NCBI GenBank assembly: GCA_015056045.1
Contig: SVGZ01000016.1
Coordinates: 1 to 50,241, forward strand
DNA length: 50,241 nucleotides
Origin: Clostridiales bacterium
GTDB lineage: Bacteria; Bacillota; Clostridia; Christensenellales; Christensenellaceae
Direction of reading: 5' to 3'
Position numbers and translations under genes: made by a program. The notes under the pieces were generated by a model. That model did not search any database. It was not told the DNA's origin and worked only from the letters and a program-made list of their open reading frames with translations. Below are positions 7,233 to 14,874 of the stretch, piece by piece. Position 1 is the stretch's first letter. Each line of letters opens with the position of its first letter.

Positions 7233-8360
7233 TTATCTTCCAAATTCGTTTCTGACCTGTTCAAGTTTTTCGCGGATGCTGATATGCTGCGGACATTTTG
7301 TTTCGCAAAGGCCGCACTTTTGGCACTGACCTGCACCCGAATCGGGGTAACCAGCACGCTGCGTCATGATATTATAGGTGCGTTTTCCGGATTCCATATT
7401 GACCATATGCGCATCGTTGAGGCAGCGGAAAGAGATCGGGATATCGACGCCGAAAGGACAAGGCATGCAGTAACCACAGGCTGTGCATTCGACCTGGATC
7501 TGGCTTTCAAAGCTTTCGCGGATCTTTGTGAGAGCCTGAAGTTCGGCTTCGCTCATATTGCCTGCTTCGAATTTATCGAAAGTAACGAGGTTTTCTTCAA
7601 CCTGCTGCATGGTGCTCATGCCGGAAAGAACGCAGGTAACCTCGGGTCTGTCGATAACGAAACGGAATGCCATTTCCGCAGGCGTGCCCATACCTTTGAT
7701 ATGTGCGAGCTTCGCTTCATCCTCAATATTCGATAAGAGACCGCCTCTCTGCGGTTCCATAACGATTACGCCGAGGTTCTTTTCCGCAGCAAAACGCAGC
7801 GCAGGAATACCCATCTGACGCAGTACATCGTAATAATTGAACTGGATCTGAACGAATTCGTAGTCGTAACTGTTTGCGATCTTTTTGAAATCGCTTTCAT
7901 TTGCATGGGAAGAAAAACCCACATGTTTTGCTCTGCCGTCTTTTTTGATCTCATCGAAGAATTTGAGGAGACCAAGATCGACAACTTTATTATACACCCT
8001 CATATCGGAAATACCATGGAGCAGATAATAATCGACATGATCGGTTTTTAATTTCTTTAACTGTTCATCGAAAATGCGGTACATATCCTCCGGCTTTTCG
8101 ATCTGCTGCGGCGGCAGCTTTGTTGCCATAAAGATCTTATCGCGAATTCCGGAAAGGACATCGCCCATAAAGGTTTCGGCCTGTCCGCCATGATAGGGGT
8201 ATGCGCCATCGTAATAATTGACACCGCCTTCGTATGCTTTTTCGATCAGTTTTTCTGCTTTGCTGTAATCGATTTTTCCATCGATCGTCGGGAAACGCAT
8301 GCAGCCAAAACCAAGTGCAGAAATTTTATCGCCGCTGCAGGGCATTACTCTGTATTTCAT
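7233..8360 (-). CDS. aldo/keto reductase with C-terminal Fe-S domain (copy 1)
   Basis: A 375-residue paralogue of the next gene, with the same layout. An aldo/keto reductase barrel carries D51, Y56 (DGAYPY), K81 (MATKLP) and H115 (YLLHG), and an Fe-S tail carries CTACGYCMPC and CQKCGLCETKCP. It overlaps the upstream dehydratase gene by four bases (ATGA), which indicates translational coupling. The two copies are clearly diverged, for example in the loops after the active-site Tyr, so they probably handle different steps or substrates rather than being a recent duplication. It is cytoplasmic. Confidence 0.88.
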   Translation of the reverse strand: MKYRVMPCSGDKISALGFGCMRFPTIDGKIDYSKAEKLIEKAYEGGVNYYDGAYPYHGGQAETFMGDVLSGIRDKIFMATKLPPQQIEKPEDMYRIFDEQLKKLKTDHVDYYLLHGISDMRVYNKVVDLGLLKFFDEIKKDGRAKHVGFSSHANESDFKKIANSYDYEFVQIQFNYYDVLRQMGIPALRFAAEKNLGVIVMEPQRGGLLSNIEDEAKLAHIKGMGTPAEMAFRFVIDRPEVTCVLSGMSTMQQVEENLVTFDKFEAGNMSEAELQALTKIRESFESQIQVECTACGYCMPCPFGVDIPISFRCLNDAHMVNMESGKRTYNIMTQRAGYPDSGAGQCQKCGLCETKCPQHISIREKLEQVRNEFGR

Positions 8361-9496
8361 CTCCAGATTTCCTCCTTTTCAAAAGCCTTTGCCGCTTCAT
8401 CGGAAAGGTCATAGCCAAGACCGGGCTCATCACCCAAAGTGACGAAACCGTCTTTCTGTTCGGGTTCATTTTTAAAGAGCGGGAACTGATCCGGAACGAC
8501 GATACACTCTGCGAAAGGCGAAACGATACTGTTGATAACAGCATGGAAAACAGGTGCGCCCGAACCATGCGGAATGACCTTTGTATCGTATGCCGAAGCC
8601 ATTGCAGCGATCTTTTTGAACTCGGAAATACCGCCCGTACGCCAGATATCGACCTGAATGATATCCATGCTTGCTTCTTCCAATATTTCGCGAACGCCCC
8701 AGCGGGTATATTCGTGTTCGCCGCCTGTGATCATGATGCCCATCGGGTTCAGCTTATCGCGGAGGCGCTTATAGCCGGCATAGAATTCCGGTCTGAGCGG
8801 TTCCTCGATCCAGCGGATGTTGTATTTATGGAGGATATTTGCCATTTTGCAGGTATATTCCTCATCCCAGGACATATAGCAATCGAGCATGATGTTGCCG
8901 TCTTCGCCGATCATTTCCCTTGTTTCACGGACGAGCTTTTCATTTTCACGCATACCGAAATTGCCGTGTGCAGGGCCATAGGGGATCGCCAGTTTGACAT
9001 CTTTGAAGCCCATTTCAAGGTGCAGCTTTATATTATTGCCCGTGGCATAAACCGGGATCTTATCGCGGACTGCACCGCCAAGAAGCTTATACACCGGCAT
9101 TTTTACGACTTTGCCGAAAAGATCCCACAAGGCGATATCAACGCCGGATAAAGCCTCTATAATGGCGCCCTTCCTGCCGATCGGAATGGAAGAACGATAT
9201 AAAACTTCCCAGATCTTTTCGATCTCGCTGACGTCTTTCCCGATGATGAAGGGTTTGAAGATATTTTCAACGATATAGCCGATCATGCGCTTTGAACAGC
9301 CGACCTGACCCAAACCGTAATTTCCGTCATCGGCAATGATCTTGACGATGCAGTTTGCCTGATCGGGATAATTGAAAGAGATTCTCTGTTCAAAATATTC
9401 CGGCCAATGCGAAAGCTGATGTGCGACGACTGTTGAATTGTTCCATGATGCGTTTACGGGGAAACTGCGTACCTGTACATCTGTGATCTTTGTCAT
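8357..9496 (-). CDS. enolase-superfamily sugar-acid dehydratase, rhamnonate-dehydratase-like
   Basis: A 379-residue member of the mandelate racemase/enolase superfamily, closest by eye to L-rhamnonate dehydratase. Metal ligands are D205 (LDCYMSW), E231 (WIEEPL) and E260 (GGEHEYTRWG). H310 (IPHGSG) and D283 (QVDIW) form the expected His-Asp dyad. Such enzymes abstract the proton alpha to a carboxylate and release water, giving a 2-keto-3-deoxy sugar acid. The ATG at 9496 was chosen because GGAGGAGG lies just upstream; an in-frame GTG at 9511 overlaps that site. It is the first gene of an operon with two aldo/keto reductases. The exact sugar acid cannot be read from the sequence. Confidence 0.85.
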   Translation of the reverse strand: MTKITDVQVRSFPVNASWNNSTVVAHQLSHWPEYFEQRISFNYPDQANCIVKIIADDGNYGLGQVGCSKRMIGYIVENIFKPFIIGKDVSEIEKIWEVLYRSSIPIGRKGAIIEALSGVDIALWDLFGKVVKMPVYKLLGGAVRDKIPVYATGNNIKLHLEMGFKDVKLAIPYGPAHGNFGMRENEKLVRETREMIGEDGNIMLDCYMSWDEEYTCKMANILHKYNIRWIEEPLRPEFYAGYKRLRDKLNPMGIMITGGEHEYTRWGVREILEEASMDIIQVDIWRTGGISEFKKIAAMASAYDTKVIPHGSGAPVFHAVINSIVSPFAECIVVPDQFPLFKNEPEQKDGFVTLGDEPGLGYDLSDEAAKAFEKEEIWR

Positions 9497-9578
9497 GTTG
9501 TCCTCCTCCACCGTTTATGAATAGCCTTAATCGTTTCATTACAGCAATAAAACGCAAAAAATCAGCAGGATCTTCACA

Positions 9579-9611
9579 TAATCATTATAACATCGGGCTG
9601 ATTTTATACAA
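9579..9611 (-). promoter_or_regulatory. promoter and candidate operator of the dehydratase operon
   Basis: Minus-strand TTGTAT (9606-9611), a 16-base spacer and TATAAT (9584-9589) form the promoter. The palindrome ATAATCATTAT (9579-9589) covers the -10, and a wider inverted repeat, AAAATCAGC near 9558-9566 and GCTGATTTT near 9597-9605, flanks it. The placement suits repressor binding; no regulator gene is nearby. Confidence 0.5.
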
Positions 9612-9638
9612 GCGGATTGCTGTCAAATAGTTGCAACA

Positions 9639-10193
9639 TCAGCGGATGCTTTTCCCGAGCTCCTCCGCCTGTTTTTCAAAATCTGTGCCGGCGACTTCGC
9701 CTCTTTCGCTGTATGTATGCGCCATGACTCTGCCGATCTCCCGCCAGCCCATATAGCCGATGAGCATATTGTTATACTGCGCAAAGAGCGGTTCAAAATC
9801 TTCTTCCCTGTCCGAATGCGAAGAGACCATCAGGATGACATCCTTTTTCGGGTAAACATGGTCATTGGTATTGCCGATCGCATAAAGGCGGTTGATAAAG
9901 GCATACATCTGCGCAGAGAAATTATGAAAATAGAAAGGCGATGCCAAAAGAACAATATCCGCTTCGAGAAAAGCAGGAATGATCTCATTTATCGCATCTT
10001 TCTGCACGCAGGGTTTGCCCGTCTTATAGCACATTCCGCAGGCAAGGCAGGGTTCTATTTTTGTTTCGGAGGCAAAATATGCCCGGACCTCGTTTCCATT
10101 TTCCTCCGCACCGCGCATAAAAGCACGAACAAGTGTTTCGCAGTTGCCGTTTTTTCGCGGACTGGCACAAATCGCCAAAATTTTCTTTCCCAT
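9639..10193 (-). CDS. flavodoxin-family NAD(P)H/FMN-dependent reductase
   Basis: A 184-residue multimeric-flavodoxin type protein. The N-terminus ILAICASPRKNGNCETL binds the FMN phosphate. The motif CLACGMCYKTGKPCVQKD, with four cysteines, is typical of the iron-sulfur flavoprotein relatives. LLASPFYFHNFSAQMYAFIN completes the flavin site. It is cytoplasmic and probably passes electrons to small redox substrates; the partner is unknown. The start at 10193 fits GGAGGA eight bases upstream; another in-frame ATG at 10208 overlaps that site. It stands alone with TATAAT at 10222-10227. Confidence 0.85.
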   Translation of the reverse strand: MGKKILAICASPRKNGNCETLVRAFMRGAEENGNEVRAYFASETKIEPCLACGMCYKTGKPCVQKDAINEIIPAFLEADIVLLASPFYFHNFSAQMYAFINRLYAIGNTNDHVYPKKDVILMVSSHSDREEDFEPLFAQYNNMLIGYMGWREIGRVMAHTYSERGEVAGTDFEKQAEELGKSIR

Positions 10194-10267
10194 ATAAAGT
10201 TCCTCCATTGCTGATGGTTCTATTATACAGGAAACAATTCTTTTTGAAAAGAGAAAAACGATGCGAT

Positions 10268-10290
10268 TAAAAAAGCGGCAGAACGCCGCT
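10268..10290 (-). terminator. intrinsic terminator after cobA
   Basis: A 6-bp G+C-rich stem (10274-10279 with 10285-10290) is followed on the minus strand by six T, just past the stop at 10296. Confidence 0.75.
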
Positions 10291-10295
10291 CTTTG

Positions 10296-10802
10296 TCAAA
10301 ATTCAATGCCCCGTCTTGCCTGAACGCCCTTATCAAAAGGATGGCGATGTGCGATGATTTCGGAAATATAATCCGCAAGCGAAAGGATCTCCTCCGCTGC
10401 GCTGTGACCTGTCAGGATCACCTCAATATTTTCGGGAAGATTTTTCAGGTATGATAAGACAGCTTCTCTATCGATATAACCCAATGCATAGGCGTCGAGA
10501 AGCTCATCAAGCACAATAAGGGTATTCGGCTGTGCAAACGAAACCGCACGGGCAAAAAGCTTGTTATGCTCATCGGTTACTTTACGGATATCCTCTGCCG
10601 TATAATCGGGCGAAAAATACAGCGGAAGATCGCCGCGAAGAACGCTGATGCCGAGTTTACCGAGCGACACGATCTCTGCCGAAGGCATGGCTTTCAAAAA
10701 CTGCGCAACGACAACGTTCATCCCTGCGCCTTTTGCACGGACAGCAAGGCCCGTTGCAGCGGTCGTTTTTCCCTTGCCGCTGCCGAAATAGATATGGATC
10801 AT
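10296..10802 (-). CDS. cobA: cob(I)yrinic acid a,c-diamide adenosyltransferase (CobA/BtuR type)
   Basis: A 168-residue P-loop enzyme that adds the 5'-deoxyadenosyl group to cobalamin precursors. The nucleotide site FGSGKGKTTAATGLAVRAKG starts at residue 6. LIVLDELLDAYALGY supplies the Walker B and corrin pocket, and ILTGH is conserved. The C-terminus ends ARRGIEF, a signature of this family. The length fits CobA/BtuR proteins. No other cobalamin gene is in the window, so it may serve salvage. It follows the thioredoxin terminator and has an AAGGAATAATC-ATG start. Confidence 0.92.
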   Translation of the reverse strand: MIHIYFGSGKGKTTAATGLAVRAKGAGMNVVVAQFLKAMPSAEIVSLGKLGISVLRGDLPLYFSPDYTAEDIRKVTDEHNKLFARAVSFAQPNTLIVLDELLDAYALGYIDREAVLSYLKNLPENIEVILTGHSAAEEILSLADYISEIIAHRHPFDKGVQARRGIEF

Positions 10803-10816
10803 GATTATTCCTTACA

Positions 10817-10844
10817 TAAAAAGATGCGCCAAAAAAGCGCATCT
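10817..10844 (-). terminator. intrinsic terminator after trxA
   Basis: An 8-bp perfect stem (10822-10829 with 10837-10844) with a T-run on the minus strand lies between trxA and cobA. Confidence 0.85.
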
Positions 10845-10859
10845 CGGTCGTATTTGATA

Positions 10860-11174
10860 TTAGTCCAGAAGTGCCTTCATCTTTTCCTTTGTTACGACGC
10901 CGACGACCTTTTTAACCGGCTGACCGCCCTTGAAAGCGATCAATGTCGGGATAGACATAACACGGAACTGCACTGCGAGCGATTCATTCTGATCGACATC
11001 AATCTTGCCGAAAACAGCGCTGCCTTCCATTTCTTCTGCGAGTTCTTCAAAAACAGGAGCAAGCTGCCTGCAAGGGCCGCACCATGTTGCCCAGAAATCG
11101 ACAAGAACAGGTTTTTCGGATTTTAATACGACTTCTTCAAAATTCGCTTCTGTGATCTCGATATACTTTCCCAT
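10860..11174 (-). CDS. trxA: thioredoxin
   Basis: A 104-residue classical thioredoxin with the active-site motif WCGPC in FWATWCGPCRQLAPV, the cis-Pro in MSIPTLIAFKGG, and full single-domain length. It reduces disulfides in cytoplasmic proteins. The frame runs further upstream into hisS, but the ATG at 11174 has AAAGGAG before it and gives the standard N-terminus. It lies 16 bases after hisS and is probably cotranscribed with it. Confidence 0.96.
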   Translation of the reverse strand: MGKYIEITEANFEEVVLKSEKPVLVDFWATWCGPCRQLAPVFEELAEEMEGSAVFGKIDVDQNESLAVQFRVMSIPTLIAFKGGQPVKKVVGVVTKEKMKALLD

Positions 11175-11190
11175 GATATTCTCCTTTGAT

Positions 11191-12453
11191 TTATGCGTTT
11201 TTGATCGCTTCGGCAATTTCTGCGAAAGCGACTTCTTTTTCTTCGCCTGTATCCATGTTTTTGAGTCTTGCCATACCGCGCTCAAGCTCATTATCGCCGA
11301 TGCTCGCAACGAAGCGGACGCCAAGCTTGCCGGCATATTTGAACTGTGCCTTCATACTGCGGGAGACATGGTCCATATCTGCGGAAATGCCGTTATCCCT
11401 GAGCGTTTTTAAGATGCCGACGCATTTGACTCTTGCGTTTTCGCCCATGGAAGCGATATAGCAATCGAGTCTGGGTTTTTCGGGCAATGCCGCTGCGCCT
11501 GTGCCTTCGATGACCATCATGAGTCTTTCCATGCCCATGCCGAAACCGATACCGCAGAGCTTCGGACCGCCAAGCTGTTCAACAAGACCGTCATAACGAC
11601 CACCGCCGCAGACAGTACCCTGTGCGCCGATCTCGTCGGAAATGATCTCGAAAACGGTTTTTGTATAATAATCAAGGCCGCGGACGATATGCGGATTGAT
11701 CTTATAATTGATGCCGTATTCATCGAGGTAGGATTTCAGTTTTTCAAAATGATCACTGCATTCCGGGCAGAGATGATCGATGATGAGCGGAGCATCTTTG
11801 CCGACTTCGTGGCAGGATTCTTCTTTGCAATCGAGGATGCGGAGCGGATTCTTATACAGACGCTCGAGGCAGGTCTTGCAGAGCTTGTCTTTTCTTTCCT
11901 CGAAATAAGCGATCAGTTTTTCCCTGTATTTCGGACGGCATTCGGGGCAGCCGATCGAGTTGATATTGAGGGAAAGGTTATGCACGCCGACAGCGTTTAA
12001 GACTTCCCATGCAAGTGCGATCGTTTCCGCATCGACGGAAGCATTCGGCGCACCGAAAATTTCCAGACCGAACTGATGGAACTGGCGCTGTCTGCCTGCC
12101 TGCGGGTTCTCATAGCGGAACATCGGCGCAGATAAATAATAGAGCTTCGTCGGCTGAGGACCGCTTGCGATGGAGTTTTCGATGATGCTCCTTGCGACGC
12201 CTGCCGTGCCTTCGGGTCTTAAAGTGATCGAACGCTTGCCCTTATCTTCAAAGGTGTACATTTCTTTGGAAACGACATCCGTCGTATCGCCGACACCGCG
12301 GACGAAAACCTCTGTATGTTCAAAAATAGGGGTTCTTATTTCATTAAAGCCGTATTTACGGCAGATATTTCTGATGACTTCTTCGACGAACTGCCATTTA
12401 TAGGTATCTTCGGGCAGAAGGTCTTTTGTTCCTTTCGGGACGCTGTAACTCAA
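11191..12453 (-). CDS. hisS: histidyl-tRNA synthetase
   Basis: A 420-residue class II synthetase charging tRNA-His. Motif 1 (RPEGTAGVARSI), motif 2 (FRYENPQAGRQRQFHQFG), the His-specific segment GLDYYTKTVFEI and motif 3 (GIGFGMGMERL) are all present, followed by the C-terminal anticodon-binding domain. The start is TTG at 12453 with GGAGG seven bases before it. No T-box leader was seen in the 80-base upstream region, only an ordinary promoter. trxA follows closely. Confidence 0.97.
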   Translation of the reverse strand: MSYSVPKGTKDLLPEDTYKWQFVEEVIRNICRKYGFNEIRTPIFEHTEVFVRGVGDTTDVVSKEMYTFEDKGKRSITLRPEGTAGVARSIIENSIASGPQPTKLYYLSAPMFRYENPQAGRQRQFHQFGLEIFGAPNASVDAETIALAWEVLNAVGVHNLSLNINSIGCPECRPKYREKLIAYFEERKDKLCKTCLERLYKNPLRILDCKEESCHEVGKDAPLIIDHLCPECSDHFEKLKSYLDEYGINYKINPHIVRGLDYYTKTVFEIISDEIGAQGTVCGGGRYDGLVEQLGGPKLCGIGFGMGMERLMMVIEGTGAAALPEKPRLDCYIASMGENARVKCVGILKTLRDNGISADMDHVSRSMKAQFKYAGKLGVRFVASIGDNELERGMARLKNMDTGEEKEVAFAEIAEAIKNA

Positions 12454-12492
12454 GGTTTACCTCCGTTTAAGTAAAGACATTTTAACCTAATT

Positions 12493-12521
12493 AGTATAAC
12501 ATTGCTGCAATTTATTGTAAA
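12493..12521 (-). promoter_or_regulatory. hisS-trxA promoter
   Basis: Minus-strand TTTACA (12516-12521), a 17-base spacer and TATACT (12493-12498). It lies right after the rarA stop, with no terminator in between. Confidence 0.6.
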
Positions 12522-12532
12522 GTTTAATCTGC

Positions 12533-13837
12533 TCAGTCTATGCTGCGGCGCTTTTCAATGGCTTCTTTGATGCGTTTTTCATTGCCCTGTTCGGAAGGTT
12601 CATAGAAATGTACGCCCAGAAGTTCATCCGGCATATACTGCTGCTTTGTGAAATGACCGGGAAAATCATGCGGATAAAGATAGCCTTTGCCGTTCCCGAG
12701 AGAATCCGCACCGGCATAATGCGTATCGCGTAGATGCACGGGAACACCGCTCTGATAGGATTTTTCCGCAGCGACAAAAGCCGCATCGACCGCCATACAG
12801 ACGGAATTGGATTTCGGCGATTCGCAGATAAAGATGATGGCTTGCGCAATATTGAGCCTTGCTTCGGGCATTCCGTTAAATTCGAGCGCCTGCATAGCGG
12901 CAACGGCCTGCTGCAAAGCACCGGGGTTTGCCATACCGACATCTTCGGAAGCGTGTGCGATCATTCGCCTGCAGATGATCCTTGGGTCAACACCGGCATA
13001 GACCATGCGTGCAAACCAGAAAAGTGCTGCATCGCTATCCGAACCGCGGAGCGATTTGCAGAAAGCGGAAAGCATATTATAATACTCTTCCTCATCGCAG
13101 CGGACGGCTCTTTTCTGAATGGATTCTTCGGCAATATCGAGCGTGATATGCGTGATGCCTTCTTCATTCGGCGCAGTTGTGAGAACGGCTAGTTCGATCG
13201 CATTCAAGGCTGCCCTTGCATCTCCGTTTGCCGTATCGACGATGTGCATGAGTGCATCTTCTTCGACTTTGATCTTCATATAGCCAAAACCACGCTCTTC
13301 ATCGGTAAGTGCACGAAGAATGACTTTTTTGACATCTTCACGGGTAAGCGGTCTGAACTGGAAAATTCGACAGCGGGAAACGATAGCCGGCGTCATGGCG
13401 ATCAGCGGATTTTCCGTTGTACTGCCGATAAATTTGATCACGCCTTTTTCGATCGCAGGCAGAATACTGTCGGATTGCGATTTGCTCCAGCGATGGCATT
13501 CATCGAGCAGAAGATAGGTGCTCGTTCCCGTCATTTTCAGGCGGCTTTCCGCAGCGGCGATCAGCTCACGGACTTCCTTGACGCCCGTTGTAACGGCATT
13601 GACCTTGACGAAATCGCTCTGCGTTGTTTCCGCAATGATCTGTGCAAGCGTCGTTTTTCCCGTTCCCGGAGGACCGAAAAAGATACTCGAAGAAAGCTTA
13701 TCTGCCTCGATCGCACGGCGAAGAAGCGTCTTTTTACCGACGACGTGCTCCTGTCCGAAGAAATTATCGAGTGTATTCGGGCGCATCCTGTCTGCCAGGG
13801 GTGCTCCTTTTTGCATATTTGTATCGAAAAGCTCCAT
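12533..13837 (-). CDS. rarA: replication-associated recombination protein A (AAA+ ATPase)
   Basis: A 434-residue MgsA/RarA ATPase of the clamp-loader-like AAA+ group. It acts at stalled forks in the cytoplasm. The Walker A GPPGTGKTT, Walker B LLLDECHR and sensor segments FIGSTTENP and SRCRIFQF are present. The C-terminal MgsA tetramerisation region contains FWFARMVYAGVDPRIICRR, typical of the family. The start at 13837 has GGAGGATAGCA upstream and TATAAT near 13859. It is divergent from spoIIID. Confidence 0.94.
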   Translation of the reverse strand: MELFDTNMQKGAPLADRMRPNTLDNFFGQEHVVGKKTLLRRAIEADKLSSSIFFGPPGTGKTTLAQIIAETTQSDFVKVNAVTTGVKEVRELIAAAESRLKMTGTSTYLLLDECHRWSKSQSDSILPAIEKGVIKFIGSTTENPLIAMTPAIVSRCRIFQFRPLTREDVKKVILRALTDEERGFGYMKIKVEEDALMHIVDTANGDARAALNAIELAVLTTAPNEEGITHITLDIAEESIQKRAVRCDEEEYYNMLSAFCKSLRGSDSDAALFWFARMVYAGVDPRIICRRMIAHASEDVGMANPGALQQAVAAMQALEFNGMPEARLNIAQAIIFICESPKSNSVCMAVDAAFVAAEKSYQSGVPVHLRDTHYAGADSLGNGKGYLYPHDFPGHFTKQQYMPDELLGVHFYEPSEQGNEKRIKEAIEKRRSID

Positions 13838-13878
13838 TGCTATCCTCCAATCATTTCTATTATATCACAAGCTTCGGC

Positions 13879-13907
13879 GCATAAACATAGGAAAAACTGC
13901 ATACAAT
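13879..13907 (+). promoter_or_regulatory. sigma-E-like promoter of spoIIID
   Basis: GCATAAA (13879-13885), a 14-base spacer and CATACAAT (13900-13907) closely match the mother-cell sigma-E consensus (ATA at -35, CATACAAT at -10). The gene downstream is of a family known to be sigma-E controlled in Bacillus subtilis. Confidence 0.7.
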
Positions 13908-13936
13908 GAAATAAAAAGAGTTTTGGAGGTCAGAAC

Positions 13937-14212
13937 TTGAGAGAATACATCGAAGAACGAACGCTCGAGGCTGCCAATTATATCGTGGACAACAACGCAA
14001 CCGTCCGGCAGACAGCCAAGCGTTTCGGCATTTCAAAATCGACCGTACACAAGGATGTTTCGGAAAGACTGCAGGATATTGACCATGCGCTTTTCCATGA
14101 AGTGCGGAAGATCCTCGAAGAAAATATGGCGGAAAGACACATCCGTGGCGGTTTGGCAACAAAAAGAAAATATGCGGAGAAAAAAGAGAGCAATGCGGCT
14201 GCGCATGCCTGA
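13937..14212 (+). CDS. spoIIID: sporulation transcription regulator SpoIIID
   Basis: A 91-residue helix-turn-helix protein controlling mother-cell genes during sporulation. The N-terminus REYIEERTLEAANYIVD, the recognition helix FGISKSTVHKDVSERL and the tail RHIRGGLATKRKY match SpoIIID closely. The start is TTG at 13937, seven bases after GGAGG. It is divergent from rarA and has a sigma-E-type promoter, so expression is expected in the mother cell. Confidence 0.95.
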   Translation: MREYIEERTLEAANYIVDNNATVRQTAKRFGISKSTVHKDVSERLQDIDHALFHEVRKILEENMAERHIRGGLATKRKYAEKKESNAAAHA

Positions 14213-14241
14213 TTGAACTTATAAAAAAAGCATGATAAAAT
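14213..14241 (+). promoter_or_regulatory. niaR promoter
   Basis: TTGAAC (14213-14218), 17 bases, TAAAAT (14236-14241). It begins immediately after the spoIIID stop codon. Confidence 0.55.
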
Positions 14242-14269
14242 AAGAAAAAAAGCAGGCAGGCAAGGAAAA

Positions 14270-14788
14270 ATGAGTGCAGAAGAAAGAAGAAGATCCATAG
14301 AGAACCTTTTAGGCAATGCGAAAGAACCCATCAGCGCATCAAAGCTTGCGGCGCAGTTTTCCGTCAGCAGGCAGATCATCGTCGGCGATATTGCCCTTCT
14401 GCGTGCAGCAGGCATTGAGATTTCCGCAACGCCTCGTGGGTACATCCTCGAACAGGTAGAAAAAGACAAGGAATATAAAATTGCTTGCCGCCATACGCCG
14501 GACGAAACGGAAGATGAACTCAACACGATCGTTGACCTTGGCGGCGCTGTTATTGACGTCATCGTTGACCATAGTTTTTACGGGCAGCTTTCCGCACCGC
14601 TGCACATTTATTCCCGCTATGATGTCGATGCTTTTATCGAAAAGACGAAAAACGGCAACTCGAGCCTTTTATCTGTTTTAACTTCGGGCATTCACCTGCA
14701 CACGATCAGCTGCAAAACGCCGGAGATCTATGAACGCATCAAAAATGCGCTTGCCAAAAAAGGAATGCTTTACCAAAATAACGAATAA
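14270..14788 (+). CDS. niaR: NiaR-type niacin-responsive transcriptional repressor
   Basis: A 172-residue protein with an N-terminal winged helix (about 8-60, including SASKLAAQFSVSRQIIVGDI) and a C-terminal 3H domain named for its histidines (H in VDHSFYGQL, APLHIYSRYD, GIHLHTIS). NiaR/YrxA proteins bind niacin and repress NAD synthesis and niacin uptake genes. The next gene is a probable niacin transporter with a large dyad at its promoter, which fits that role. The ribosome site is AAGGAAAA-ATG. The regulator's own promoter lacks an obvious dyad. Confidence 0.92.
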   Translation: MSAEERRRSIENLLGNAKEPISASKLAAQFSVSRQIIVGDIALLRAAGIEISATPRGYILEQVEKDKEYKIACRHTPDETEDELNTIVDLGGAVIDVIVDHSFYGQLSAPLHIYSRYDVDAFIEKTKNGNSSLLSVLTSGIHLHTISCKTPEIYERIKNALAKKGMLYQNNE

Positions 14789-14791
14789 ATA

Positions 14792-14820
14792 TTGACAAAA
14801 TAATGCTTTCTTTGTAAAAT
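14792..14820 (+). promoter_or_regulatory. niaX promoter
   Basis: Perfect TTGACA (14792-14797), a 17-base spacer and TAAAAT (14815-14820), four bases after the niaR stop codon. The -10 overlaps the left arm of a long inverted repeat. Confidence 0.8.
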
Positions 14821-14862
14821 AGTCAAGGCAGGTGACAAGACACCTGTAATGACTATTTTTGT
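14816..14862. promoter_or_regulatory. large dyad at the niaX promoter: NiaR operator and possible attenuator
   Basis: An outer 10-bp perfect inverted repeat (14816-14825 with 14850-14859) encloses an inner one, CAGGTG-ACAAGA-CACCTG (14829-14846). The complement of the inner part reads CAGGTGTCTTGTCACCTG, resembling recalled NiaR boxes (GTGTC-TTG-ACA type). The right arm runs into a T-rich tract, so the same element could also fold as a terminator hairpin in RNA. Confidence 0.65.
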
Positions 14863-14874
14863 TTTGAGGATAAT

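Noticed and set aside
10860-11336. Long 158-residue version of thioredoxin
   Set aside because: The extra N-terminus is out-of-frame hisS sequence, and ATG at 11174 has an SD.
12454-12532. T-box leader upstream of hisS
   Set aside because: The gap is only 80 bases, with an ordinary promoter and no T-box sequence or antiterminator.
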